A stretch of DNA of 64,000 nucleotides from an uncultured Aquimarina sp. (lineage in GTDB: Bacteria > Bacteroidota > Bacteroidia > Flavobacteriales > Flavobacteriaceae). The stretch covers positions 164,228 to 228,227 of the forward strand of contig CANLCT010000001.1 in the NCBI GenBank assembly GCA_947489195.1, written 5' to 3'. This document shows, one piece after another, positions 35,992 to 46,196 of the stretch. The stretch's first letter is position 1. Each line of letters begins with the position of its first letter. Both the position numbers and the translations under genes were made by a program. The notes under the pieces were generated by a model. That model saw only the letters and a program-made list of their open reading frames with translations. It did not search any database and was not told where the DNA came from.

Positions 35992-36116
35992 GATCTAGGG
36001 GGTTAAAATTATCCGTTTGTTAAGGATTTGTAAATAAAACCAAGCACTGTTAACTATGACGTTGCGAAGCTTTTTTACTAACGTAAAAATAAGCATCTTT
36101 GCATAAATTTATAGCA

Positions 36117-38033
36117 ATGTTGAATATACATAATCTGTCAATTTCGTTCGCTGGCGAATATCTTTTCGAAGATATTACTTTTAAAATTATTCCAGGAGAT
36201 CGAGTTGGATTAGTAGGAAAAAATGGAGCCGGAAAATCAACGATGTTAAAAATTTTATCCAAAGAGCAAGAGCCCGATACTGGGCAAATTGCGATGGATA
36301 AAAATGCCAAAATTGGGTTTTTAAAGCAAGATATTGACTTTGTAGAAGGAAGAACAGTTTTGGAAGAAGCCTACGAAGCTTTTGAGGAGATTAAAACCTT
36401 GGAACGTCAAATAGAAGCCATTAATTTACAACTCACTGAGCGTACAGACTACGAAAGTGAATCTTACGCAAAATTGATTGAAGATGTAAGTGATTTTACT
36501 TCGCATTACGAAATTTTAGGAGGTTATAATTACCAAGGAGAAACCGAAAAAGTGCTTTTGGGTTTAGGGTTTAAAAAAGAAGATTTTGATAACCTTACCG
36601 ATACCTTTTCGGGAGGGTGGCGTATGCGTATAGAATTAGCAAAATTATTATTACAAAGTAATGATATTTTGTTGCTCGATGAGCCTACAAATCACTTGGA
36701 TATTGAATCGATTATTTGGTTAGAAAATTTTTTAAAAAACTATTCGGGAGCAGTAGTAATTGTATCTCACGATAAAATGTTTTTAGATAACGTAACCAAT
36801 AGAACTATTGAAATTTCGTTAGGTAAAATATATGATTACGATAAACCGTATTCTAAATATTTAGTACTGCGTAAGGAATTACGTGAACAGCAATTAGCAA
36901 CTCAAAAGAATCAGGCTAAACAAATTGAGCATACCGAAAAGCTTATTGAAAAATTTAGAGCCAAAGCAACAAAAGCATCAATGGCACAGTCATTGATAAA
37001 AAAACTGGATAAAGTAGAGCGTATTATTGTTGATGAAGATGATAATGCGGTAATGAATATAAAGTTTCCGATTAGTATACAGCCAGGGAAAGTGGTAGTA
37101 GAAGCTGAAAGCGTGGGGAAATCTTATGGCGAGAAGAAGATTTTAGAAAATATTGATTTGTTGATTGAGCGAGGGTCAAAAACAGCCTTTGTTGGTCAAA
37201 ATGGACAAGGAAAATCAACATTAGCTAAAATCATTGTTGATGAATTATCGTATACGGGGAGTTTAAAATTAGGGCATAATGTACAAATAGGATATTTTGC
37301 TCAAAATCAAGCGGAGTACTTAGATGGCGAAATTACAATCGAAGAAACCATGATTAATGCTGCTGATGAAAAAACACGGTCAAAAGTACGCGATATGTTA
37401 GGGTCTTTTCTGTTTAGAGGGGATGATGTAGATAAAAAAGTAAAAGTACTTTCAGGAGGTGAACGAAACCGATTGGCACTATGTAAGCTTTTGTTACAGC
37501 CATTTAATGTGTTAGTCATGGATGAACCAACAAATCACTTGGATATAAAGTCTAAAAATGTGTTAAAATCGGCATTGGAAAACTTTGAAGGTACCTTATT
37601 GTTAGTTTCGCATGACAGGGATTTTTTACAAGGATTAACAAATAAAGTATATGAATTTAAAGACCGAAAAATAAAAGAATATCTTGGGGATATTGATTAT
37701 TATCTGGACGAGCGAAAAGCTTTGGATATGAGGGAAATTGAAAAATCTGATAAGTCAGTAAAAAAAGCCCCGAAAGAAAAAGTAAAAGAGCAAAAAAGTT
37801 ACGAAGAACAAAAAAAGTTAAAATCATTACAAAATAAAATAAGTAATTCCGAAAGTAAAATAAGTGCGCTTGAAAGAGAAATCAAAAAGTTGGACGAAGA
37901 ATTAGAATCAAATTACGAAGAAACTATGGCAAAGCCTGATTTTTTTGTAAATTATGATTCAAAGAAAATACAATTGCAAGAAGCCTTAGATTTGTGGGAA
38001 AACTTACAATTAGAAATTGAAGAATTGGCTTAA
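36117..38033 (+). CDS. ABC-F family ATPase (Uup/EttA type)
   Basis: 638 residues from the ATG at 36117 (MLNIHNLSISF); an earlier TTG at 36099 adds only six unconserved residues. Two ABC domains in one chain, without membrane segments: Walker A GKNGAGKST and GQNGQGKST, signatures TFSGGWRMR and VLSGGERNR, Walker B LLLDEPTNHLD and LVMDEPTNHLD. A linker lies between the domains and a charged coiled coil closes the chain (about 540-638). ABC-F proteins act on ribosomes (stall relief, translation factor, or antibiotic protection); the coiled-coil C-terminus favours an Uup-like member. Followed 16 bases later by a MarR gene. Confidence 0.92.
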   Translation: MLNIHNLSISFAGEYLFEDITFKIIPGDRVGLVGKNGAGKSTMLKILSKEQEPDTGQIAMDKNAKIGFLKQDIDFVEGRTVLEEAYEAFEEIKTLERQIEAINLQLTERTDYESESYAKLIEDVSDFTSHYEILGGYNYQGETEKVLLGLGFKKEDFDNLTDTFSGGWRMRIELAKLLLQSNDILLLDEPTNHLDIESIIWLENFLKNYSGAVVIVSHDKMFLDNVTNRTIEISLGKIYDYDKPYSKYLVLRKELREQQLATQKNQAKQIEHTEKLIEKFRAKATKASMAQSLIKKLDKVERIIVDEDDNAVMNIKFPISIQPGKVVVEAESVGKSYGEKKILENIDLLIERGSKTAFVGQNGQGKSTLAKIIVDELSYTGSLKLGHNVQIGYFAQNQAEYLDGEITIEETMINAADEKTRSKVRDMLGSFLFRGDDVDKKVKVLSGGERNRLALCKLLLQPFNVLVMDEPTNHLDIKSKNVLKSALENFEGTLLLVSHDRDFLQGLTNKVYEFKDRKIKEYLGDIDYYLDERKALDMREIEKSDKSVKKAPKEKVKEQKSYEEQKKLKSLQNKISNSESKISALEREIKKLDEELESNYEETMAKPDFFVNYDSKKIQLQEALDLWENLQLEIEELA

Positions 38034-38049
38034 TAAAGATATAAATAAG

Positions 38050-38517
38050 ATGGAATTTGAAGAAATAGATATTAATTCACATGCCCTATCATGGGTTGGT
38101 AAAATTCACTACGATTTTGGATTTATAGTTCAAAACGCTTTTAAAAAGAATGGGTTGAATTTAACTAAGGAAGAATGGAGCATCCTTAAGCGATTGAACG
38201 TAAATGATGGTCAACGTATGAATGATATGGCATTTATTACTCATCGCGATAAAGTTTCAATGATGCGTGTCGTAAATTCAATGGTAAAAAAGGATTTCAT
38301 TATTATGAGAACCGACGAAGTGGACAAGCGTGTTAATCGTATTTTTTTAACGGCATATGGTAAAAAAGTAATTCAAAAAGTATTGCCTATAATGTATCAA
38401 TTAATTCCAGAGGTACAGGATAGTTTAAGTATTCAAGAAAGAGATATTCTTGTTGAAGCATTAAAAAAAGTAAAAGCTAGAATGGCTGAAATTGCTGAAA
38501 AGGAAGGTTTAAAATAA
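38050..38517 (+). CDS. MarR family transcriptional regulator
   Basis: 155 residues from the ATG at 38050. The frame extends upstream to 38017, but that part overlaps the end of the ABC-F gene. The winged helix is clear: LTKEEWSILKRLN, NDMAFITHRDKVSMMRVVNSM (recognition helix) and a wing IMRTDEVDKRVNRIFLTAYG. Flanking helices form the dimer interface. MarR proteins usually repress nearby genes in response to small phenolic or oxidant ligands. The stop overlaps the start of the CPXCG gene (TAATG), so the two are coupled. Confidence 0.92.
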   Translation: MEFEEIDINSHALSWVGKIHYDFGFIVQNAFKKNGLNLTKEEWSILKRLNVNDGQRMNDMAFITHRDKVSMMRVVNSMVKKDFIIMRTDEVDKRVNRIFLTAYGKKVIQKVLPIMYQLIPEVQDSLSIQERDILVEALKKVKARMAEIAEKEGLK

Positions 38518-38699
38518 TGTTTGAACATTTTTTTCAGTGTCCATATTGCTGGGAAAATATTTCGATGCTACTTGATCCAAGTGTTTTTAAGCAAACTTAT
38601 GTCGAAGATTGTGAAGTGTGTTGTAACCCAATACAACTAACTCCAGTTTTTGAAGCAAATGAATTAATTAGCTTTTTAGCTGAAGATATTGAGCAGTAA
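38517..38699 (+). CDS. CPXCG-type cysteine-rich small protein
   Basis: 60 residues. Two Cys pairs, CPYC (residues 8-11) and CEVCC (near 33-37), should form a single zinc ribbon. The phrases FQCPYCWE and LDPS match the conserved CPXCG motif-containing family, whose function is unknown. It is translationally coupled to the MarR gene (start within the MarR stop), so it may modulate or be controlled with that regulator. It is real despite its size: the family pattern is strong. Confidence 0.85.
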   Translation: MFEHFFQCPYCWENISMLLDPSVFKQTYVEDCEVCCNPIQLTPVFEANELISFLAEDIEQ

Positions 38700-38756
38700 A
38701 TGTTTTCAAAAAAGGTTTTTGTAAAAGAAATCAAGTTTTTTTTACAAAAGCTTTTT

Positions 38757-39116
38757 TTAAAAAGAAAGAAAAGCATCTTCGATATGTTTAATTTCAAATT
38801 TTCCGTGGATCGCTATAATGGCAATAACATCAAAACGAGCTTCTAAATCAATATCATTTTTTTGGATATAAAAATTTAAGGCTGTTACAATAGACTTTAT
38901 TTGTGTGGGTTTTACAAAATCTTGAGGATCGCCAAAATCACGTGTACTTCTTGTTTTAACTTCTATGGCAATGATTTCATTGTTGAATTCTGCAATAATA
39001 TCCACTTCGTGTTTTAGGTAGCGGAAATTGGTACGGTGAATTTTATATCCCTTTTGCTTTAAAAATTCAAGGGCTTTTTTTTCTCCTTCTTTTCCTAATT
39101 CATTATGATCCGCCAT
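38757..39116 (-). CDS. yraN: YraN / UPF0102 family nuclease-fold protein
   Basis: 119 residues. The N-terminal NELGKEGEKKALEFL, then RYLKHEVDIIAE and IAIEVKTRS, give the PD-(D/E)XK core (Asp in EVDII, Glu-x-Lys in EVKTR) usual for YraN. The family resembles Holliday-junction resolvases, but its role is not well established. It converges on the CPXCG gene and is preceded, 12 bases away, by the lipoprotein gene at 39128-39655, reading the same way. Confidence 0.93.
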   Translation of the reverse strand: MADHNELGKEGEKKALEFLKQKGYKIHRTNFRYLKHEVDIIAEFNNEIIAIEVKTRSTRDFGDPQDFVKPTQIKSIVTALNFYIQKNDIDLEARFDVIAIIAIHGKFEIKHIEDAFLSF

Positions 39117-39127
39117 AAAGTATTTAG

Positions 39128-39655
39128 TTATTTTATAAATTTAATTTCAGCAATAGTAATTCCCATAAAACAATCATCTTGGCAAGCATTTGAAATAAAA
39201 CCACATTGTTTTAATAGTCCATTGTCAAAGGTTTCGAAAATGATTTTATTTTCTGCCGGGTCAGCCGTTAAATCTTGCTGACAGATTTCATAAACTTGAT
39301 CTAGAGTAATTGGTTTAGCCCCATCTATATTGCTTCCTAAATTAGATGCATCTTCTTCATAAGTTAATAGATCAGCGGTATTAGGGTCTTTAGTAGTAGA
39401 TGAAGTATAGCTTCTGTTAGTAGCAATACCATTTGTAATTGTAATAATGGTCTCTGATTTAAAACCTGTAAACGAACTTGTAGTTACTTTATAAGAATAT
39501 GAATTTCCCTTTTCTGTTTTTAGGGTATTCCATATAGCTAAGCTTTTGGAATATTCGATAGTGACGGTATTTTCATTCTTATTGTCATCATTTTCACATG
39601 AGGTAAAAAAAAGCAAACAATTAAGGAGTAAACTAACTAGAACTATTTTTTTCAT
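39128..39655 (-). CDS. Lipoprotein of unknown function
   Basis: 175 residues. The signal peptide ends in a lipobox with Cys20 (LLFFTSC) followed by Glu-Asn-Asp-Asp, a tag often seen in surface-exposed Bacteroidota lipoproteins. The mature part is strand-rich with two Cys near the C-terminus (CGFISNACQDDCF), likely disulphide-bonded, and repeated Thr/Ser stretches. No family recognised. It is probably an outer-membrane lipoprotein. It stands just upstream of yraN and after the LD-carboxypeptidase gene, but no functional link is evident. Confidence 0.7.
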   Translation of the reverse strand: MKKIVLVSLLLNCLLFFTSCENDDNKNENTVTIEYSKSLAIWNTLKTEKGNSYSYKVTTSSFTGFKSETIITITNGIATNRSYTSSTTKDPNTADLLTYEEDASNLGSNIDGAKPITLDQVYEICQQDLTADPAENKIIFETFDNGLLKQCGFISNACQDDCFMGITIAEIKFIK

Positions 39656-39706
39656 AATATTTGATTTGTAATAAAGATTACAAAAACGAAATAAGGTTGC
39701 GTTAAG

Positions 39707-40618
39707 TTACATAGAATAACTTATAGTTACATTGTCTGACTGTGCATTTATAGTGATTTCTTTGCCAAAAATTAAAGGCCTATTGTCCTCAATATGTCCA
39801 AAAGGAGCATCAAAAACTATTGGGTAATTATAGTTTTTTGTGATTTCCAAAATTTGTTCTTTCACAGAAAAGCCAAAAGGGATCGTGTGATCGTGCATTT
39901 TAGTCATCCCTCCAATAACAAGACCAGCTAGGTTTTTAAACAGACCGTTACGATCTAAATTCTGAAGCATACGATCTATGTGGTATAGATATTCATCTAA
40001 ATCTTCTAAAAAGAGTATTTTTCCATCAGTATTTATTGCAGAATCAGAACCACAAAGCGAATACAATACAGAAAGATTTCCTCCAACGGCGATTCCTGTA
40101 GCAGTGCCTAGTTTATTGTTGGGGTTGTTTTTAAAACTCATAGGCGATATGGTTCCTTTGAGTAGATTGGGTAGTAATTGTTTTGCTTCTGCGGAAGCTT
40201 TATTGAAATCAAAAGCTAAAGGTGCATGAATGGAAGCGATGTTAAGTTGATGTAAATGCGAGTGTAATACGGTAATATCAGAATAACCAATAACCCATTT
40301 AGATGAGCTTAGTAAAGGAGAAAAGTCAATGTAGTCAATAATTCGCACAGTACCATAGCCGCCACGAGCACACCAAATAACTTTAACTTCGGGATTGTTA
40401 ATCATATTCTGAAAATCTTCAGCACGTTCCTTGTCTGTACCTGCAAACTGATGAAATTCTAAGCCAATCGTTTTACCTAAAATAATTTGATACCCTAATT
40501 TTTTAAAGTAATTAACACTAGGTTCAATTTCTGAAGCTGAAATTTTACGAGCAGTTGAAACAATGGCTATAGTGTCCCCCTTTTTTAAAGGAGCAGGAAT
40601 TGTAATTATTTTTTGCAT
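39707..40618 (-). CDS. LD-carboxypeptidase (peptidase family S66)
   Basis: 303 residues. Cleaves the terminal D-Ala from murein tetrapeptides during cell-wall recycling, or related substrates. The S66 Ser-Glu-His triad is visible as Ser113 in VIGYSDITVLH, Glu in LFLEDLDEYLYHID (about residue 205) and His in DAPFGHIEDNRP (about 275). The family motif ARGGYGTVRIIDYID near 84-98 is present. No signal peptide, so it is cytoplasmic. It is divergent from metG, with 143 bases between the starts. Confidence 0.93.
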   Translation of the reverse strand: MQKIITIPAPLKKGDTIAIVSTARKISASEIEPSVNYFKKLGYQIILGKTIGLEFHQFAGTDKERAEDFQNMINNPEVKVIWCARGGYGTVRIIDYIDFSPLLSSSKWVIGYSDITVLHSHLHQLNIASIHAPLAFDFNKASAEAKQLLPNLLKGTISPMSFKNNPNNKLGTATGIAVGGNLSVLYSLCGSDSAINTDGKILFLEDLDEYLYHIDRMLQNLDRNGLFKNLAGLVIGGMTKMHDHTIPFGFSVKEQILEITKNYNYPIVFDAPFGHIEDNRPLIFGKEITINAQSDNVTISYSM

Positions 40619-40729
40619 TTGGCACAGATTTTATAGGCTTAAAAGTATCTAATTTTAAGATATTAATTGAAATAAAAGCAAATTGCTAAAAGCTGCGGCT
40701 TAAAAGTCAAAAAACCTGTCTCTTTTTCC

Positions 40730-40737
40730 TAAATTTG
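40730..40737 (+). promoter_or_regulatory. -7 promoter box (TAAATTTG) of metG
   Basis: Exact TAnnTTTG match 24 bases before the metG ATG. No TTTG is seen at the usual -33 position. Confidence 0.6.
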
Positions 40738-40761
40738 CCCTTTTAAAGAAATTCAGCATTT

Positions 40762-42822
40762 ATGAGTACGCCAAAAAGATATACCATTACAACCGCATTA
40801 CCTTATACTAACGGTCCAATACATATTGGGCATATGGCAGGGGTATATGTGCCTGCGGATATATACACACGTTATTTACGAGGAATAGGTAAAGATGTAG
40901 TTTTAATTGGCGGAAGTGATGAGCATGGGGTTGCCATACCAATGCGTGCTAAAAAGGAAGGAGTTTCGCCACAAGTAATTATTGATAAGTACCATAATAT
41001 TATTAAAGATTCATTCGAAGATTTTGGAATCTCATTTGATAATTATTCCCGTACCTCTAAAAAGATTCATCACGATACGGCTTCGGAATTTTTTATGAAA
41101 ATGCACGAAAAAGGACAGTTTATTGAAGAAGTAACGGAACAATTATATGATCCTGAGGCTAATCAATTTTTAGCAGATCGTTTTGTAACGGGTACTTGTC
41201 CAAAATGTAATTATGATGAGGCATATGGTGACCAGTGTGAAAAATGCGGAAGCTCACTAAATGCTACCGATTTAATAAATCCTAAGTCAACCATTTCGGG
41301 AGCCGAACCAATTACAAAAAGTACAAAACACTGGTTTTTACCTTTGGATCAATATGAAGACTTTTTAAAAGAGTGGATTTTAGAAGGACATAAAAAAGAT
41401 TGGAAAACTAATGTATACGGACAATGTAAAAGTTGGATTGATGATGGTTTGCGTCCAAGAGCGGTAACACGTGATTTGGATTGGGGAATTCCTGTACCCT
41501 GCGAAGGTGCCGAAGGTAAAGTGCTTTACGTATGGTTTGATGCACCTATTGGATACATTTCTTCAACCAAAGAATGGGCAGCTCGCGAAGGTAAAAATTG
41601 GGAAGATTACTGGAAAAAAGACGATACCAAACTAGTGCATTTTATTGGAAAGGATAATATAGTATTCCATTGTATTGTATTTCCAAGTATGCTTAAGGCA
41701 GAAGGGAGTTATATTTTACCAGAAAATGTACCAGCTAATGAGTTTTTAAATTTAGAAGGGAGCAAATTGTCGACAAGTAAAAACTGGGCCGTTTGGTTGC
41801 ATGAATATTTAGAAGATTTTCCTGGTCAGCAAGATGTGCTACGTTATGTATTAACGGCTAATGCGCCAGAAACTAAGGATAATGATTTTACTTGGAAGGA
41901 TTTCCAGGCTCGAAACAATAATGAATTAGTCGCCATTTTTGGTAATTTTATCAACCGAGCGGTAGTGTTAACTAATAAATATTACAATGGAGTTATACCA
42001 ACTCCAAATGAGTTAGCGGCTATTGATGTAGAAACCTTAGAAAAATTAAAAGCCTATCCAGCTGTAATAGCAAGTTCGTTGGAGCGTTATCGCTTTCGCG
42101 AAGCAAGTCAAGAGATGATGAATGTAGCGCGTTTAGGAAATAAATATTTAGCAGATTTAGAACCTTGGAAAACAATAAAGGTAGACGAAGAGCGTACAAA
42201 AACAATTATGTATGTAGCGCTTCAAATAGCATCAGCTTTAGCGACTTTATGTGAACCTTTTTTACCTTTTACGAGTAAAAAATTAAAGACCATTTTAAAT
42301 ATTGAATCTAGTTTTGTGGCATGGGAAAGTATTGCTTCCGCGGAAGCTTTATTAGCAAGTGGGCACCAAATTGAAAAGGGAGAATTATTATTCTCTAAAG
42401 TTGAAGATGACACTATTCAAGCGCAATTACAAAAATTAGAAGATACCAAAAAGATTAACGAAGCAGCAGCAAAAGAAGTTGAGCCTCAAAAAGAGACCAC
42501 AACTTTTGAAGATTTTAGTAAGTTGGATATGCGTGTAGGTACTATCGTTGAAGCTACAAAAATGCCTAAGGCAAAAAAATTGTTGGTATTAAAAGTAGAT
42601 ACAGGGATTGATGTACGTACCATAGTGTCGGGTATAGCAGAACATTTTGCACCCGAAGCAATCATAGGAAAACAAGTTACGGTATTAGTTAATTTAGCTC
42701 CTCGAAAATTACGTGGCGTTGAAAGCGAAGGAATGATTTTAATGACTCAAATGGCCGATGGAAAATTAGTATTCCTAAACCCAGATGAAGATGGCGTTCC
42801 TAATGGGGAAACAATTAGTTAA
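40762..42822 (+). CDS. metG: Methionyl-tRNA synthetase
   Basis: 686 residues. Charges tRNA-Met with methionine. Class I signatures are HIGH (21-24) and the KMSKS loop, here KLSTS (about 335). The metal-binding knuckle CPKC...CEKC (about 146-163) places it in the E. coli-like group. The C-terminal 110 residues form an EMAP/Trbp111-type tRNA-binding domain ([18 protein letters not shown]), which allows dimerisation. The protein is complete. It ends at a strong terminator (42871-42908). The initiator tRNA that it charges lies at 18762-18834. Confidence 0.97.
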   Translation: MSTPKRYTITTALPYTNGPIHIGHMAGVYVPADIYTRYLRGIGKDVVLIGGSDEHGVAIPMRAKKEGVSPQVIIDKYHNIIKDSFEDFGISFDNYSRTSKKIHHDTASEFFMKMHEKGQFIEEVTEQLYDPEANQFLADRFVTGTCPKCNYDEAYGDQCEKCGSSLNATDLINPKSTISGAEPITKSTKHWFLPLDQYEDFLKEWILEGHKKDWKTNVYGQCKSWIDDGLRPRAVTRDLDWGIPVPCEGAEGKVLYVWFDAPIGYISSTKEWAAREGKNWEDYWKKDDTKLVHFIGKDNIVFHCIVFPSMLKAEGSYILPENVPANEFLNLEGSKLSTSKNWAVWLHEYLEDFPGQQDVLRYVLTANAPETKDNDFTWKDFQARNNNELVAIFGNFINRAVVLTNKYYNGVIPTPNELAAIDVETLEKLKAYPAVIASSLERYRFREASQEMMNVARLGNKYLADLEPWKTIKVDEERTKTIMYVALQIASALATLCEPFLPFTSKKLKTILNIESSFVAWESIASAEALLASGHQIEKGELLFSKVEDDTIQAQLQKLEDTKKINEAAAKEVEPQKETTTFEDFSKLDMRVGTIVEATKMPKAKKLLVLKVDTGIDVRTIVSGIAEHFAPEAIIGKQVTVLVNLAPRKLRGVESEGMILMTQMADGKLVFLNPDEDGVPNGETIS

Positions 42823-42870
42823 AAGGAATGAAAATCCTTAAATTTTAATAACTATTAGTTGATTTATGTA

Positions 42871-42908
42871 AAAAGCTAAACAATGATAGCATTGTTTAGC
42901 TTTTTTTT
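42871..42908 (+). terminator. Terminator of metG
   Basis: AAAAGCTAAACAATG pairs perfectly with CATTGTTTAGCTTTT around a 4-base loop, followed by a total run of T8. It lies about 50 bases after the stop codon. Confidence 0.93.
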
Positions 42909-43000
42909 GGAACCACTATAAGTATTAAAAAACTTACATTTGTTTATTTTTTAATAAGATAAAGCGTTAGTTTTGCTCGTTTAAATTCAATTCATCTTAT

Positions 43001-44521
43001 ATGAAGTATAAAATTACACTACTTTTATCGCTACTAGTTATAAACATTAACATTGCTCAAAGCACTTATTTTAATACAGAAACTACCGATACATTTAAAG
43101 ATATTAAATCAAATACGGATCTTTTAGATATACATCGACTAGATAAAAATAGCACGCTTTTAGTTAGATCAATAAAAAAGGATTATGTGGTCAGTATGTT
43201 TAATGAGTTGCATAAAATAGTTGCTAATATAGAATTAGAAACAGAAAAAAAGGAAAACTATATAGGTAGTGTAGTAACAGGGAAAATGCTTAGAATTTTT
43301 ACCAGAAATAAGATAAGCAAAAAAGTATCGGGTGTTTATTGTAGAACATTTGACCCTGAAACCAAAGAAATTTCGAAAAAATTATTGTTTGAAGCCAATC
43401 GAAGCCAATCAAGATTAGGATTATTTTTTGGATTACCAGCAATTTATGGAAAAGGACAAATTCAAAAATTTAAAGTATCGCCTAATGGCGAGTATTTTGC
43501 TTTTGTTGATAGTTCATATTCTTTAAATGAAAGTATTTCATCTGTACGTTTATTTAACAATAATCTTGAAGAAGTTTTTAATAAAGAATACTTCAGAAAA
43601 GAAGGAACCGTATATGCTCCCGATGATTTTTTAGTGACAAAAAACGCAGAAATAATTATAGCCGGTAAAGTTTATAAAAAAGGAGGCTGGGATAAAATAA
43701 ATGGTAAAGCAAATTATACTTATGAGATTCATAAAATAAGTGAATCATCTAATACAAAAAAAGTGATTGATTTAGGTGATAATTTTGTTAATGAATTAAG
43801 ATTTGCAAGCAATGAGGAAAAAATAAGAATGCTTGGTTTTTATTCTGAAAAAAGATCAAGTAATATGAAAGGAGGAATTTCATTTTCATTTAAGAATAGT
43901 GATATTGAAAATGTTAAGTCAAAAATGACGCCATTTCCATTAACGGTTTATAATGATATTTATGGAGAAGCGAAAGCTGAACGAAAAAAGAAAAAAGAAA
44001 AGGAGTTTAAAAGTTATTATTTAGATTATTCCTTGGTAGATAAAGAAGGAAATGCCTATTTAACGGCAGAACAATTTTATATAACTACTACAACAATGCC
44101 TACTGCAAATGGTGGATTTACAACTGTTAGTAATTATCATTATGATAATATTTTAGCAATCAAATTTGATGCAGAAGGTAATATGGTTTGGTCGCGAAAT
44201 ATTTTGAAAAGCGCGGGTAGTTTTTCATACAATGCTTTTGATCTTGATGGAAAGTTACACGTGTTTTTAAACACGGGAAAAAATATTAAAGAAAAGTCCA
44301 ATAACCGTAAAAAAATTAGAAAAGGATTTTTTGAAAAATCGGTACTATATGATATTGTATTCGATGAAAACGGAAATGAAACCTATGAATTAATTAGAGA
44401 GAACGAAAGCAGAGAAGATCGTTTTATTCCAGCAAAAGGAAGTTATGACTTTAATCAATTTATAATGACAAATACATCTAAGTACAAAAAGCAATTTTTG
44501 ATTTTATCAAAAGCACATTAA
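43001..44521 (+). CDS. Secreted protein of unknown function
   Basis: 506 residues with a signal peptide (KITLLLSLLVININIAQ) and no lipobox. The mature part is rich in beta-strands with repeating phrases of the type FKVSPNGEYFAFVDSSY and NILAIKFDAEGNMVWSRNI, which resemble beta-propeller blades. No catalytic motif and no clear type IX secretion C-terminal signal are seen. A second secreted gene of similar length follows 19 bases downstream (44541-46103), so both may be co-transcribed and work together. No family recognised. Confidence 0.65.
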   Translation: MKYKITLLLSLLVININIAQSTYFNTETTDTFKDIKSNTDLLDIHRLDKNSTLLVRSIKKDYVVSMFNELHKIVANIELETEKKENYIGSVVTGKMLRIFTRNKISKKVSGVYCRTFDPETKEISKKLLFEANRSQSRLGLFFGLPAIYGKGQIQKFKVSPNGEYFAFVDSSYSLNESISSVRLFNNNLEEVFNKEYFRKEGTVYAPDDFLVTKNAEIIIAGKVYKKGGWDKINGKANYTYEIHKISESSNTKKVIDLGDNFVNELRFASNEEKIRMLGFYSEKRSSNMKGGISFSFKNSDIENVKSKMTPFPLTVYNDIYGEAKAERKKKKEKEFKSYYLDYSLVDKEGNAYLTAEQFYITTTTMPTANGGFTTVSNYHYDNILAIKFDAEGNMVWSRNILKSAGSFSYNAFDLDGKLHVFLNTGKNIKEKSNNRKKIRKGFFEKSVLYDIVFDENGNETYELIRENESREDRFIPAKGSYDFNQFIMTNTSKYKKQFLILSKAH

Positions 44522-44540
44522 GTTGTTTCTTATTTATTAT

Positions 44541-46103
44541 ATGAGTTTTTTTATGAAGTGGATTTTTTTGAGCATTTTTTTAATGCTATGTAGTGTGGTT
44601 ATGTTTGCGCAAAAAGAGGTGGCAGTCTTGAAAATAAAAACTTTACAGGGCCATATGAAGAAAGGAAAGAGTCATACAATATAAAAGACCCTGAGACCAA
44701 TGAGCATTGGATTTTAATTAATCATAAAAACAAGATGTTTTTTTATCATCTTAATTCAGATTTTACTCTTAAAAAAGAGTTTACATTAAAAAAAAATAGG
44801 GAATGATATTCAATTTTTACAGGGATATCATATGGCAGACCAGAAAATAATATTGTTTTTTTCGAATTTAGAGTTTAATAAGTTAGCTACATTAAAAATT
44901 GATAAAAGCGATTATGTAGTTGAAAAGGAAATTAAAAAGTTTTCAATACCAAAAGAAAAAATAGTTCAGTCAATAGCTCAGGATAATAAATTTTATATAA
45001 TAACTGTTAAAAAATACAGCTCAGAAGTTAATATCCATGAATTTATAACGGATTTAAATTTTACATCACATAAAGCAGTGTTCCCCGAAATAGGAAAGAA
45101 AAATGTAGATACCGATAAAACGATAAGAGTTAGTAGATTGTTGCTTGGTAGTAGGTTTAAACATATACGTGAAACTTTAAGTACTAAAAAGAAGGAAACA
45201 AAACTACCTATTCAAAAAATTGATAATGAGAACCCTAATTCGATTTCAGTTGTTTCAGATCGTTCAAAGTTATATTCAGTTAAAAATGGAATGATTTTTA
45301 CATTTGATAATGATCCTGATTTTACACAAATAGTAAAGTTAAATACCCTTACATATAAATTAGATACATTAAAATTAACTAAGCCTAAACTAGGCCAGGA
45401 AGCTAGAAGTCATAATTCGTATATATACGGTGATAAAATTATGCAAGTATCAGTCAACTTAGAGCATTTTCTTTTGGATATAAAGAATTTAAATTCCGGA
45501 AAAAGTATTATTAAGTATGGGTTGAATTCGAATGATTCTATTTATTTTAAAAACTCACCAATTATATTAGATGGAGGCTTACATGCTTTTACGGTTAACA
45601 AACACAAAGAGTTTGAAAAAACTTCTAAGTTTTTAAGAATTCTTAGCAATAGTAATCTAGGAGTAAGTTTATATCAATTAGCAGGAGATAGATTTCAAAT
45701 GAAAGTAGGAAGTTCTAAAGAGAAAACCCATACAGATGCAGTGTCAATTCTCTCTTTTGGAGGACCTGTGGGTTCAGTATTCGGGGGAGCATTAGCCGTA
45801 GGTTTTAATGCCTCTTTAAATGTTTACAGTAGTGTTAAGTATTCGAAATCAACTTATTTTAATGCCTATTTGAATGACGAATTGAAACATATAAAAGGAG
45901 ATATGCCAAGGGATTTATTTGAAGAAATCAAAGAGTTTGAAAATAAGTTAGAAGGTGTTACTCGAAAGAAAGACAACTCTTATTATTTTGGGGATATTAC
46001 TTATACCGCTTTGAAAAATGTATTTAAATCAAATGAGAAATTTTATTATTGTTATTTGGATAGTAAAAATCATAATTATCATATTGTTGAGTTTGAAGAA
46101 TAG
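44541..46103 (+). pseudogene. Secreted protein gene broken by two compensating homopolymer indels
   Basis: The gene starts at 44541 with a signal peptide (FLSIFLMLCSVVMFAQ). At the A5 run 44611-44615 one A appears missing: the frame then continues as KRGGSLENKNFTGPYEE... At the A9 run 44788-44796 one A appears extra, restoring the first frame as GNDIQFLQGYHMADQ..., which runs to 46103. With both corrected, the product is about 520 residues, similar in size to the preceding gene product and also strand-rich. The annotated-looking ATG at 44832 is only an internal Met. Both changes sit in homopolymers, which points to sequencing error, but a true pseudogene or slippage-prone gene cannot be excluded. 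Confidence 0.75.
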
Positions 46104-46130
46104 TTTTTCTTTAAATGAAATAAATTAAAG

Positions 46131-46169
46131 TACACAAAAGCCTCGATGAAAATTCGAGGTTTTTGTGTA
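46131..46169. terminator. Bidirectional terminator between convergent genes
   Basis: TACACAAAAGCCTCGA (46131-46146) pairs with TCGAGGTTTTTGTGTA (ending 46169) with one G-T pair. It lies between the stops at 46103 and 46197 and can serve both strands, although neither side has a long T-run. Confidence 0.7.
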
Positions 46170-46196
46170 TCTATTAAAACTGAATGAAAATAAAAT

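Noticed and set aside
44832..46103. A separate 423-residue gene starting at 44832
   Set aside because: The sequence upstream in two linked frames continues the protein to a signal peptide at 44541, so the ATG is internal.
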